Below are positions 1 to 13,200 of a stretch of 64,000 nt of DNA, one piece after another. The stretch lies in contig VTFK01000241.1 in the NCBI GenBank assembly GCA_009617715.1, positions 248,001-312,000 of the forward strand, written 5' to 3'. A model generated the notes under the pieces. The model saw only the letters and a list, made by a program, of their open reading frames with translations, ran no database searches and was not told where the DNA came from. The stretch comes from Plectrocnemia conspersa (taxonomy: Eukaryota > Arthropoda > Insecta > Trichoptera > Polycentropodidae). The first letter of the stretch is position 1, and every line of letters starts with the position of its first letter. A program made the translations under genes and the position numbers.

Positions 1-180
1 GCGTCTGCAATTTGCGTTGCTCCAATTTATCTTCATTGAAATTCAATTCAATGACAAAATCAGTTTCGCTCGAATCGCTGACTGCTGCTTTTAATTGAAA
101 ATGCACCAGCAAAACAACTATTGTTTGCTATCCTATTTCAATTGAAATCAAATATTGATTAGAAAAACAATCGTAGCTTT

Positions 181-720
181 TCTATTATTATGTATCAACA
201 TTCACCAAAAAAATATTTCAATATTACGTTGGGGCGACAATGATTAGCATTACAGTAAATGCATGATTACGATCATTTTTGAATGTGATTAAAAAATTAT
301 CACTTATTAATATTTTTGATATATTATGTTTAGATTGAAATTAAAAAATAACTTTTAATATTTATTATTCCTTATTTATTATTCAAAACAAATCATGTGC
401 CAATGCTCATTTAAAAGCAGACTTCGCGGTTTTTTTCAATGTTATAATTCAGTGATTACAGTAATTGTGCGATTAAGGTCTTTTGAAAATACTAATATAA
501 ATTTTAGAACACATTATTAGATGTGATTTAAAAATATGTATATCATTTAGACATTTATATCTGTTCCTTTTCTATTATTCAAAACAAATTATGAGCCAAA
601 GTTATTTTAAAAGCATAATTTACGAGTTTTTTCACTATTATATTTTAGCGATAATGATGAGCGTTGCAGTAAACACACGATTACGATCGTTAGCAGAAGA
701 TAATATATAAATTTTTAAAA
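181..720. repeat. Diverged tandem repeat, period about 196 bp
   Basis: Two clear units begin with the same word (attcaaaacaaat) at 381 and 577, and an older partial unit lies before them. Each unit carries a run like 'attacagtaa...gcgattaag/acgatc' at about 240, 455 and 660. It is non-coding, AT-rich satellite-like DNA, probably inside an intron of the SLC6 gene that enters from the left. Confidence 0.55.
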
Positions 721-1327
721 AAAGACCAATACTTGATTTGTTGTATTTTATTTTACTAACATTGCTTGTAGAATAAACATATTTTTTCGTTATTCAGTTA
801 GATACATTAAATATTGCACTTTTGCAAATTTATTTTGTATCAATAATTGCTAACATTGTCCCACATTTTTTAGACTACAATAAATAATGCATTTATTATT
901 TATATTATATTAAGCTGAATTTCACCGTTGCTTTGATTATTTTTTTTGCAATGATGTGCAGATTTTATATTATAGCAAATTGAATAATTTTTTCGCTGGT
1001 TTGTATTTTTAGGAACTATTTTGCTTATAATAACCATTTTTTTTGTATATACAAGTAGTACAAATCAGTCATTAAGAAGAATTTCATGAGTACGCTTTTG
1101 CCAAATAAACCTGTAATACGCTTTTAAAATATTTCATTGTTTTAATAATATTCACTACTCTTTTCAAAAATCTGCATATTTGAGAATACCGATTCTTGAC
1201 AGAACAATGCATTGTTTCTAATTGTATTTTTATTATTATTACAATAAACATTGCACTTTGTATGAAACTGAACATGACAATAGATTTTAAATAATTAAAA
1301 ACTAGAAATATTATGTGTACTTATAAG

Positions 1328-1554
1328 CAGTGGCGTAGCTAGGGTATGTGCCACCCGGGGCAATCCTTAAAATTGCCTTCCCCCATACATTTTTTGCAGG
1401 GTCATAAAATCAGCATTTCTTAAAATAATAAATTGATTTAGTTTATTCAGGGTTAAGAACCACACTAGACAATTCCATCGCGAATATGCCGCCCCCAACC
1501 AAGTGCCGCCCGGGGCGGCCTGACCCCTTCGCCCCCCCCATAGCTACGCCACTG
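1328..1554. mobile_element. hAT-type MITE with 8-bp target duplication
   Basis: A 227-bp element has inverted ends: cagtggcgtagcta at the left and tagctacgccactg at the right. It is flanked by near-identical 8-mers, cttataag (1320-1327) and cgtataag (1555-1562), differing at one base. CAGTGG-type ends plus an 8-bp duplication are the hallmark of the hAT superfamily. It is GC-rich compared with its surroundings (ccgcccggggcggcc near 1505) and has no coding capacity, so it is non-autonomous. Confidence 0.85.
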
Positions 1555-2040
1555 CGTATAAGGAGTTAAAAATATGCATATTTGAGAATAGTAGTAGTTC
1601 TTAGATTATTTATAATAATAACATATACAGAGATTGTGCTTTTATCATATATTTTTCATTTAATTAATTATATTTTAATATATGACTCTGATGATAATAT
1701 ATATTTTTTAAATTTAGCTATGATATTATTTTAATGGCCGACTTTTTGAAACAAAATAGTAAATTAAAATGGCAAACGAACTTAGTCGAGATATTCATAA
1801 TTTTATCTTTCATATCATTTTTGTGTAAATATTATTTTTTGGCAGATATATTAATAGTCATAAATGTCATTATAGTAACAAATAAAACATTTTTCTGTAA
1901 AATAAATTAAAGTAGCTATGATTTTATATTTTTTTAATGACCGCTATTTTGAAGCAAGATGCCGGATCTTACTCGTTAAACTGTGTTAATTTTTAATATA
2001 AGAAACAATTTCTTCTAAAATGCATCGTTTATATGAATTT

Positions 2041-2920
2041 TGTAGAGTACGCTCGGGATAAGGATTCCGGTTTGTTATTGTGTGCGTGAACTGTGTGGCT
2101 CAAAACAATTTCTCTCAGAATACTTATTTTTTTTATTTTAAAAGAAAATAAATGTTTATTTATCATACATACATTTGAGCTAAGTTGGAAATTTCAACAG
2201 ACAATTAAAAATATATTATATAATCGAAGAAACCAGACATTGATGTCATTAATTAAATATTTGCAAAATTCAAAATCTTTCACTAGTCAAAAAAATAATG
2301 AAGTCTTTAGCTATTCTTCAAAAGCAAAAAGATATAAAATGGGGAAAGAAATTATTCGCAGATTGTTTAATGGCTCGACGACTCTATTAAATCATTAGAA
2401 TCCATTGAATGAATTAAAAAATTATCATTGGCGCAACGATAAGAATAATAACTTTTTTAAGCCTTACAGAGAATAGTGTAAAAAAACCAATAACGTACGG
2501 ATTAATGGAAAAATAATTAAAATATTTTAATCCACTGGTAAGAGAACGAATAACTTACAGTGTATATTTGAAGCCTTGACATCAATTAGCCCAGATATGC
2601 CCAAGAAATATTGTTCTCTTAAAATTTCATTTATAAATAAAAAACAGTGGCACGGGTTTAGTGACCTACCCATGGGACAGTGGGCATATCTGGGTCTTAA
2701 ACCAATATCAACACAAAATTATTTAAAAAAATCACTAGAGAAGATCGAACTTCTGTGCCACACTGCACTTTAATGACGAATACCAGCGTTGACGAATCAG
2801 CGACTGTCCTTAAAAGAGAAAGCGAGATAACGAAGTACACGCTACGTCGCTTCTCCCTCTCATATACATGTACACGCACACAATAACAAACCGGCATCCT
2901 TATCCCGAGCGTACTCTACA
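2041..2920. mobile_element. 880-bp element with 48-bp terminal inverted repeats
   Basis: The left arm 2041-2088 and the reverse complement of 2873-2920 agree over 48 bp with one mismatch; both begin tgtagagtacgctcggga. A second, nested inverted repeat lies inside: gcccagatatgccca at 2589-2603 against tgggcatatctgggt at 2681-2695. No transposase is encoded and I see no convincing target duplication, so the superfamily is not assigned. It is probably a non-autonomous DNA transposon. Confidence 0.8.
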
Positions 2921-4281
2921 ATGTACACACAAGTTACAATTTAAAAAGATACCGAAGAACATTTTGCCGAAAAGTTGAGAGATAAATCCCTGACTGAAAC
3001 TAGAAAATTCGCAATTAAATAAGTAATAAAAGTTAGTTAAAAAACTATTTAGAAAAAAATAATATTCTTTTTACTGCACAATAAACCTTATTTTTAATTG
3101 GATATAAACCAGTATGATTCGCTATCTTGTTTCAAAATGGCGGCTATTAAAAAAATAATTAATTTGTAGCTCCGTTAAAATATCATATAAAAGCGTTTTA
3201 GGTTAAAAATGTTTTATAGCAAAAAAAATAAAATACTTTTACACACTTTTATATAGTATGTATGTACATAATATATATATATAAAATATTAATACATAGC
3301 TCTTGTGCCATTGTGATTTTTTTGGTGGCATATGTAGCTGATTTATTTTATATTTCAATAACATATCATATAACAATTTTATTCAAGCTTGATCGTTGTT
3401 ATTGAATATAGCTACGGATATATAATACATATATGATATGAAGTTACACAGCTCCGAAATATTGACGAAGTTTGTTTTATGTTTGAACTTATGGATGTAT
3501 ACACAATTCTATAAAAAGCTGATCGATTGATTCGAAAGATTTTCTTTGTTTTTCTACTCAGACTAGATTACTGCGTCAACCAAAATCTAGCATACTTTTG
3601 CGTATTCTCCGCAATCGAATCGCTTTTATGAATCGGTCGACTGTACGTAATAGCCTAATATATTTCTGAGAATTGCGTTAATAGTGTCGCTCAATTAAAA
3701 TCACAATTTTTCCTATTTCCATCCTGAGCAAATCGCACATTCTTCACTCGCAACTCATCTTTTTATTTACTGTCATATTTATGAGTAATTTTAGAATCAG
3801 CAGTTCTCAGATGACACATTAGTGCATCATGAATTTATACAGCGGTGTGTATGTTTGTAATGTAACACCGATAGGATGTTATTAGTCAAATTAACCACAA
3901 ACAATTCTCGATAATATAATATTAATTAAACTGAAGTAATGTTCAATTATTTGTTACGTCACGCTTTATGATTACATAGATTAATATTCCGACATTTACG
4001 GTCATAATAGCTTATATATAACCAATGTTTTCTAATATATAAAATATTAATACAAAAATAACTATTAGTATTCTCGGTATCGCTACGTCGTGATTGGGAC
4101 AAATCAATTGTTCCAGTGATTGGTAATCAAGGAGAGGTCGTCTAATCTGGAAGTCGGCGGTTTAAACCAGTTTCCAGATTTATATCGAGCGTTTTATTTT
4201 TAAAAAAATACTTACTCATAAGCGAATCTCTAAAATTAGCCCGTCTAGTCGACCCGATTCAGAAATAAACTTTCGTTGCAG

Positions 4282-7200
4282 ATTCACGAACGACATCTAT
4301 GAAATGACGGGATACCGACCGGGGCTCTATTGGCAGATCACGTGGCGCTTCATAGGTCCCGTCATAATGTTTTGCATCCTGGCGTCCTCCGTCATCTTCA
4401 TGATCATCAACAACCCCACGTATCAGGCGTGGGACGCCGATAAGGTAACGTATACAATTTATAAATATCTCCACTTGGAATTACTCACCGAAACAGTTTA
4501 GACATTGCAACCGCTGCACATGACAGTGGCTGTAAAGTGCCAAGATCAACATTTCTGAAATACGATGTCGAATCTAATGAAGCGTTTAAAATTGCGCTAA
4601 ATGTGTAGTAAAATGTATTTGAATAGTTTATTGCTAAATACTTGATCGAACACTTAACTTAAAAATATCAATAACGACAGGAAACCGCAGCAGTGCACCG
4701 CACGTGTTAGATGTGATGCATTCCGATTGCATCAGTTTCGTTTGCATGAAAGAAATAGTACTTCAATGAAATAGTTTTTCTTTACATAAAATAATTAATA
4801 ACAATATTATTCACAGGTAATTAGCTTTTGTTAGCGTTGTATGTTTTTTTTTTGTTATAATCGATTTTATAACGGCTACTTGTGACGCATGGATGAATGT
4901 TTTATCTCAGATTACATTTTTGCTACAATCATTAAAACTCTTATATGCAATGAATTTAAATATTTAATTTTCAATGTTAAGCAATAAAAATGTTTTGCTT
5001 GCTTTATTAATTAGATCTGACAGGCTTTGCTGGCGTGTCGAGTTGTATTATTGTCGGCTGATGTCTGTGGTATAACTGCAACTTGTGTTGTGTTCTAGCG
5101 ATGCTCGCTGGACCAGTGTTCCGCAACCTTTTCGGTATCGCGGACCTCTTACAACGTGTCTCAAATTTCGCAGACCCACTCCCTCCCGTGTAAAAATCAA
5201 AATTTAACCTTTTTTAAAAAAGTTTTATATAAAAAATATCTTAATTTTAGTAAATATTTTAATAAAATTAAAAAATAACATTTAAAAAGCAAATAAAATG
5301 TTTATATTATTGACATGAATTTATAATGAATAAAACATATTTTGTTAAGATGTCCCTAAGCGATCCGCTAAAGCCTTGTATCGATGCTGTCTCTTGACTT
5401 GTTTCTGCTGCTTTGACCAAGTGTCACATGTTTGCGAGCCAATTGCATTGTTTCATTGTGTTCAAGCTTAAAAAGAAACGATTGCTAACTAAGAGTCAAA
5501 GAACAATAGTAATGTGAACAGGGTAGTATGTAATTTCTAGCGCGTGTCTTTTCACACAAAGAGTAATATTATCGGATATACTTAGAAATGACATTTGTGT
5601 TATTAGGTGGACTGTATCTAACAAATCTAATTATTAAAAAAACTATTTAGTCGCGAGATCTCTCTTTCATTGTATTGAAAATATATCGTCTGTGGCCCTG
5701 AATTTGAGCGGATTTTTTTTTTCAAATGGTCGTTAATGTGAACTCTAAATTATAACACAATGTACATTTGGTTAAAACCATCACATATGAAAATCAGTAA
5801 CATTTAAATTATTAAGAACATGACACTATGCATTTGGCTCGATTTTATTATAATTATTTATCACTATAAGATTAGGAAAATCTAAGAAAACACATTAAAC
5901 AGTATTTTATTTAAAAACAACTCTTTTCTATTCGTGTGAATGTTGTCCTGGCTTTTTCTATACAGTATTTTATCTCTAGTGTGTGGTCTCATTTTTCGTC
6001 AGCGCCACTCATTAAATATTACACAAACATGCTCTGACAGCAAATAATATTAAAACAATTTGATAAAAAAAATTAGCAACAGTGATACAAGTTATCAATT
6101 GTCCTCTAAATCAGGGGTTCGCAAACTTTTCCTACGACGGGACACATGCCGTTTGGTTCATAAGATTCCCATGTCATCTGGACGAAGTACCGTTACACGA
6201 AATAGCATGCTTTATCTCTTTCTTTGTTGCATACGACACCACTCCCACTTTTATTTCTAAGGGATCGGCGTCAGTGCTGTATTGTTAAATGAATAAATTT
6301 GATTAACCTACAATACCACTAACTTCATTCCATAATTTTGCTACTTATGTATCTGATTTTTTAATTTTGCGCAGAATTTTAACGATCTTTTGAATAAATA
6401 TAATTATTATAGTCATTATTATATATAAATATTTATATTTATTATAATAAAAGAGCATTATTATATAATAAAAATAAAATGATAAATATATCTTTAGAAG
6501 CGCATGGTAACACCCCCACGGTGTATGGCTGAGAGGCAAATAGTAGTGGATTCTAATTAGAATGTAACGGTAAACCGTCGAGCTCGATAGGGAATCTTAT
6601 GATGCTAACCGTTTCCTTTGCATTAAAAAAACTTTAGTTCGAGAAAGGTTTCTTTTAGTGTTCTCAATCGAATATTCGAATTATCGTTTATTAATAACAT
6701 ACAATCTAAAGTTAACCATATATTTGCAATCCTTTTTTTCTGATATAAACTGTAACGATGAACTCATTAATCATAGGACAAAAAACTAACTATAGTTGGA
6801 GCTCTCTAATGTTCTATAAGATTAGTCTATTGTAAAGCGAGTTATGGAAGCAACAACGTATCTATGCGAATCGCTATTTTCAACACTTAAATAGCAATGA
6901 AGATAAAATCTCGAAATCGATTAAATGGCCAACATGACATGCGTGTTGAATTGTCAAATACCACACCACAATTTAATGTTCTTATTGAAAAAATAACGAC
7001 CTACACATTGACACGTCTTTTAATTTTGGTCATTTGGTTCGGTGATTATTGCGCAAACTAAAATTGCGCAGAGTGAAAATTTTTATACCACAAAAATTCT
7101 GATTTTAATTTTAAAATATTATGTTATAAAAATATAATTTTATTAGTAATTTACATTGGTATTACATATTCTAAAAAAATTGACTTAAAAGTTGAGTAGG

Positions 7201-10200
7201 ATATTAAGTAGTTGGAATTAAAATAAAATATATTTGACAAGCAAATAATCACCTATGATTCAGAATTTTTGCTGTGTGAAATTTTCGTGTGTGCAATTCT
7301 TATTTGCGCAATAATCCGGTCACAGTTTTCTTTGCACTAAAAATGTCGATCGACTACAATAAGAGAAAATCTGAATTTTCGCAAATACTTTGAACACTTT
7401 CGGCTCTCAGCATATAATAAATATTACGAGTTAATAATTATCGTACGTGTGTCGTTAATAATGAGCAAAAATAGTAAAGGACCCAGATTGAATCTCTGTG
7501 GTACTCCAGAATGAGCGATAATACTCATCGGAGCGAAAATTGGCATAGCTTACATGATTTATGACAGTAATATCTGACTCATATACCAAAAATGCATTGA
7601 TACGTTATTTACTAGCAAGATCTGCGTTTTAAGATATGTTATGATTTTTCCTTGAACGTCGATAATTTCTGTAAATATAATGCCACAATGTAGGTCTGAA
7701 AGGGTCTAATACATTTGGCCGGCATTGACTCGAGGCTGACATGACTGCGAGGCCAACAATGACATTAGGCTTACTGAGCCATTCCGTTATATAATAATAA
7801 GAGCTAGTCACGAACGAGTCTTGTTCGAATTAAATTCTACATATTGGTCTTGATAATCATAATTAAAATAATAAATGTCAGTTTATGGCCTATATCAGGG
7901 ATAGCCAAACCTTTGACTTTGACATGATGTTTTTAAAAAAACATGAGCAATGATTTGCCTTTCCTTCCCTTGATTCTCGGACTAATGCGATGTTTTGGGG
8001 TGGAAACATACCATGATTTTGTCTGACACTTTTTTATAAGAATAGATTTTTGCGTAACGGTTATAATTTAAACAGCTGGAGATTTGAATACCTATTAGCC
8101 ACATTCCTCATCGACCCTTGCATCGGTACCTTTGTATCTCTGTAGACCAGGGGTTGACAAACTTTTTGTGTAAAAAGTCAGATTGGATTTTTAAAACATA
8201 GTGTATTATCGAAGTGCAGGCGAACTATAGAGCAATGTATTTCTTCTTCCGCTTATTTTTTCTTAAAGCTCTATTTAGTTTTTAAGATAAATCATTAGTT
8301 TAGGTTTGAGTTTGAATAGCAAATGGACGTTTCGCAACTGTCAAATTAAGTTATTTCACTACCGCCTATCAGTTAAATCATATTTTCGCTAAAAAAATGT
8401 ATACATACTTTACTAACCAAATTTTTATATGTAAATTATAAGTTTGATATCAACATATTTTTGTAAGAATTAATTGATCAAAGAGCTCTGTAAGAGTATT
8501 TGTTTTTAAGTCACGTTGCAAATTCAAGTTGCGGATAAACCATGGAGCATTTACTGAGATTCTCAATTAAATATTTTGCTGAGCTTGTAGTTTAATTGGG
8601 TACGGAAACATACGAAATTAGAGGTCTTCTTAACTTCCAGATTTATAAATTAGTAATTTAATTTACTTTAGCTTACGTAGTTTTTATTGTTTGAATTAAT
8701 TTATTTATTGAAAACATTTGCTCAAATTTAGTAGATCTACGATTGGCCATTTTTTTATGATAAGATTTTCTTTAAGTACTATTTTTATATAATCACTTCT
8801 ACGCCGTAGATGATGGCATTGGCAGCCTTCGTCTACGATGTGTCCTTCGGCGTAGTCTGCCAGAATTAGATCCATTATAATAGTGTATTTAACGATCGAT
8901 TTTCTCTATTTTGCTTACATGACCTTCCCATTAAAGTATTCAAGGCTCGTCGACAGTCAAATGTGTTAGATTTATAAAAGCTTTTAGTTCGATATGGCAT
9001 GACAGTTTGATATACGAATATAACACCCTCAACTAAACTTAATACGTTGATACCTGAGATGTAGACGCTATGTTGTTTCCCTATATAACGAACACTCGAT
9101 ACCGCGTAAAATTCCAGCTAGAATTATTTAATGAAGTTTTCTGTGGCCCTTTCTTTTTATTTTGTATACAAATGAAATATCCAAATTAAACTAACTTTTA
9201 TATACATATCTTTGATCTGTAATAAATAACTATATAAATTTTAATTTGTGTCCAATTGCGCATTTCCGTTATTTAGTCAAAGTCCTATGCTACTCCGATC
9301 TGTGTAAGCCATGTGTTCTATTTTCAGACTGATTCTAATTTTTGCATTTATATTTCCTGCTGGCGCAAGATTTTTAATCTTTATTTTATCTCTGTTATAA
9401 TATAATATTTATGTAAATGTTCAATGGTGCGTTTCCGCTTTCGTTATCTCTTTCACGCGAGATTTTTCTTCCGGTGGTTACGCGTCATTAAATGATTTTT
9501 TTTAGATATCCCGGAAAATCTTGTTTAAAAGATCCCAAAGCAAATTTAGAATAGGATCTAAAAATTCTAATGATATGCATTGAGATTTAAAGTTGATTTT
9601 TAACATAATTTCCACTTAAAATTGATTGCGTTAATCCTTAAAAAAATTAATTATCACATTTAACTATTTATGTACGTTTTTATTTGACTTCTTTGAATCG
9701 ATTTTAATGTAATCATAAACCTTGTAAAAGTCGTTATATACTACACGAGAAGCTATGGTTGTAAATAATAAATAATATACTAGGTACTTTAATCGACTTT
9801 GCTGTTAATTTTACATGTGAAAATATTGGATAGAAGGCAAACCATGTATGTATACTATATAATACATATTGATAAAATATCCCAAATTTGCTTCGTTAAG
9901 TAGGTCATTTTATCTCCACATTGTCGTTAAGGAAAATGGTAGTAATCAGCATATAATATAAGGGATATAAACATTTCCTGTAGATTTTATATCATCTATT
10001 TCTTATATATATATATACATATCTATGATGCGCATGTGATAGAAAAGAAGTTCTTACTAAACTTAAAATATGTAGTCAAGCAATACCGTGTCAAACGCCT
10101 TCTCAATATCTAATGGTAGTAGTCTCGGTATATACTGCTATAAAACAGCGTTTGCCAACCTTTCAAGAGAAATATTCTACATATAGTACTTTTATTAGCA

Positions 10201-13200
10201 CTCCAATTTATTGAAAAAAATGTTTATCATAAATGAACATATATTAAATGATACAATGACCCTATTATAATAAAAAATCATAATAAATAATTGCATAATA
10301 AATAATTGCAGATATTTTCCTTTTTAAAAATACAAAAAAAAAAAAATATTTAGTATCAAGGATGTTATTTTTGTTTACAAGTAACATTTTACATAGTAAA
10401 TAGTACTTGATTTTGCACTTCAATTTATTTTAAAAACATAGATATATATGTAAATATATAATAATTAATTGCAAATATTTTCATTTTTAAAGATTAAAAA
10501 AAAAACATTTTAAATTTTATTTTCGTTTATAATTGATATTTCTGCAACATTTTGAATCTATGTATCAGTGGTGTTTTTTATGTACAAATATATATTTTTG
10601 TTTATAATTAATTTATTATATAAAAAAGTATTTTTCGCGTGAAGTCGTATACTTATGTTAACATATACGCAAAGTAATCTGCAAAGTGGGTTGAACATTG
10701 ACGCGAAGAGGGAAGCGACTGCTTTTTACACCTAGATCTCGCCTGTTGATGGTCAGCGGCTTTTTTTTATTAAATTTTGTTCGAATCCTCGTGTGTCCAA
10801 ATTGGGGAGCTAAAGTCTAAGTTTTTGATGTGTTTTTGTCTTAAATGAGCGCTGTGTATCTGATTTTATACACATGGTCACTCTGAGGGAGGTGTAATGA
10901 GCACGATTACGGTGAGCTAGGAGTGTCATTAGATTATCTTGTTCACTTACTGGACTTTTCTGACTGATTTGGAGCTTAAACAGGTTTCAACTTGTCATAT
11001 GAACAAGTTAAAAATGGTCGTTTAATATTTTAAACAAGAGTGAATTATGGCAGCTTGTAGACAGTTTTTTTATTACAAAGTTCTGTAATTTTATATATAA
11101 TAATAACACTTGCAGAAAGTCTCACATTACTATTGTGTTACTTTTAGTTTATTCCATCTATTGTCACGTACGGTCCACACTGGCCGGTAATGCGTAAGAG
11201 GTTTTGGTTTTACTGTCAGTGCGTCAATTTCAATAAAAGATTTTAAAACAGTTTGTTTTGGATTTGCTGATGTACATTGGCGTTATAAATTTATCACAAT
11301 TTTATTTTAAAAAAAAATTAAATTATAAAGTGTTTATATGTAATCATCATCGGAATCTTAAATTATTTTGCTGCTGGAAGAATAATTTGGATATTGGTCT
11401 GGACCTTTTAAAAAAAAATTAATAAAAATATAATGAAACATTTTAATAAGCACGAAAATTGTTGATACGTTAAAAAATCTGCGGACTATCAGTGGTCCAC
11501 GGACCACCGGTTGACGCTTACTGCTTTATAGTACGTATATGTATTATATAAAGTTTATTTATTGCAGAGACAACATCACGACGTTTGGTGAAATAACGTT
11601 TCCAGTAGTATCCGTCATGTCATGCATTTTTGTTATTGTTATGTCGGTCATCGCCAGACATGGCATAAACGAAGTAGTAGAAAAAATATTTTATGTCTGT
11701 GATACATTATTTATTCTGAGTCATCTAGTTTTTAATAATTTAACCCATGCTTTGAATAAAAAATATCACGTTTTAAAAATAGTGTGTGAACAAGTTTCTC
11801 GCATAAAATGTGAAAAATACTCTTCTGAGTATTCAGTATGATAACTTTAAATTGCTGCCAAAAAAAGCTACTTTTGCGTTATACATACTAATACTATCTG
11901 CTTGCACTTGAAACTGTCTTTTGAACCGAGAAAATAAGTATTAGTAAACAAAAAATAAATAAAATGTTTTCCGTATATTGTATGATATTTTATATAATAA
12001 AAATAGGAAATCAATTTTTTTTTGAGAGTTTCAGTCAGTTCTTTGGATGTTATAAAACTAAGCTATAAATATTTTGTCAGTCATAAAAAATAGGATTTTG
12101 TTGCTTTAAAATACAAATATTTATGGCATAGTCGATGAGTAATATCTGAAAGACTTAGGTTTGAAGCCCATATGAACCCTAGTTTTTTTAATTTATTTAT
12201 TGTCCGGTATATCGGATTATTTATTATTAAATAATTATAATTCCCATTGATCGTCAGAGATTTGGTTTTCTTACATTTTCCTAATCTCGCGTACGAATAA
12301 TTAAAATTAAAATGAGCTAGCTCATTTATTCGTGTTCTGTACAATACGTTAATCCGTGGCGTCCTTGAATATGGCTTGTCTGACAGTCCAAATGAAACAA
12401 ATTACTCCTAGTTGTTGGACGGAATTCAAAGAAAATTTCTTTCACAACAGTTTTTTTTAAAAAATACCCTTCTAAATAAGAAAACATAAAATGAATTATT
12501 GTAGTCAATCTTTTTATAGCCGTTTGTCTTTACTGAACAATATAATTTTACTTATTGAAACGCGTGGCCAAGAAACTCTTTGGCATTGTCATGCTTAAGA
12601 ACCTAATCGCTACTAAATAATATTTGTATCTACAATATAAGAAATACACACGCTTTGGAATGTAGCGGCGTACATTAGAGAGCGAGCATTAACCATACGG
12701 CTATATAGTAAAAATAAACACGTTCACTATTGGTCAAATGTTTTGCAAAAAATATTTAAAAATATTAGCAAAAATTTAAATTTACACAAGTATTTGAGAA
12801 GCGCTAAAACATTAAATTATTTTAGACACTTTTATTGAGCTTAGATGCGATTTTTATAAATTATTTTTTTTTTTTATTATAAATATTAATGTACTGTTTT
12901 TATAATTTTCTTGCCCGGCAAAATTCTTTTACTGTTTATGCTGAGGTGTTTTAAGCAGAAATACTTCCGTTGATGATTTGAGATTGACGTTTGAGCATGG
13001 ATTGATATTTAATATGCACATCGCCAAAATTTTCGAGGATGCTCGGTTTCTTTATGCGGAGCGCTTCAATAATTAATTGCAGGTTTGCATTTGCTAGTTC
13101 GTATCATCCTTAATACAGTTTCATTGTCTGGAATCTAAGTGAAGCGAAGTGCTAATTGATGCTAAAATAATTAAAAGAAAATATCTCTACAAGAGGGAAT

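Larger units (their letters stand above)
1..4281. other. AT-rich non-coding stretch, probably SLC6 intron
   Basis: No credible coding exon was seen. The stretch ends at a good acceptor (tttcgttgcag) for the first SLC6 exon, so it is most simply intron sequence of that gene, whose upstream exons lie left of the window. It holds a 196-bp tandem repeat, a hAT-type MITE (1328-1554), an 880-bp terminal-inverted-repeat element (2041-2920) and one copy of the 'CTTGTTTCAAAATGGCGGC' repeat near 3128. Confidence 0.6.

Noticed and set aside
6500..6600. Possible SINE or hairpin around 'acacccccacggtgt'
   Set aside because: Only a 5-bp inverted pair and no second copy found.
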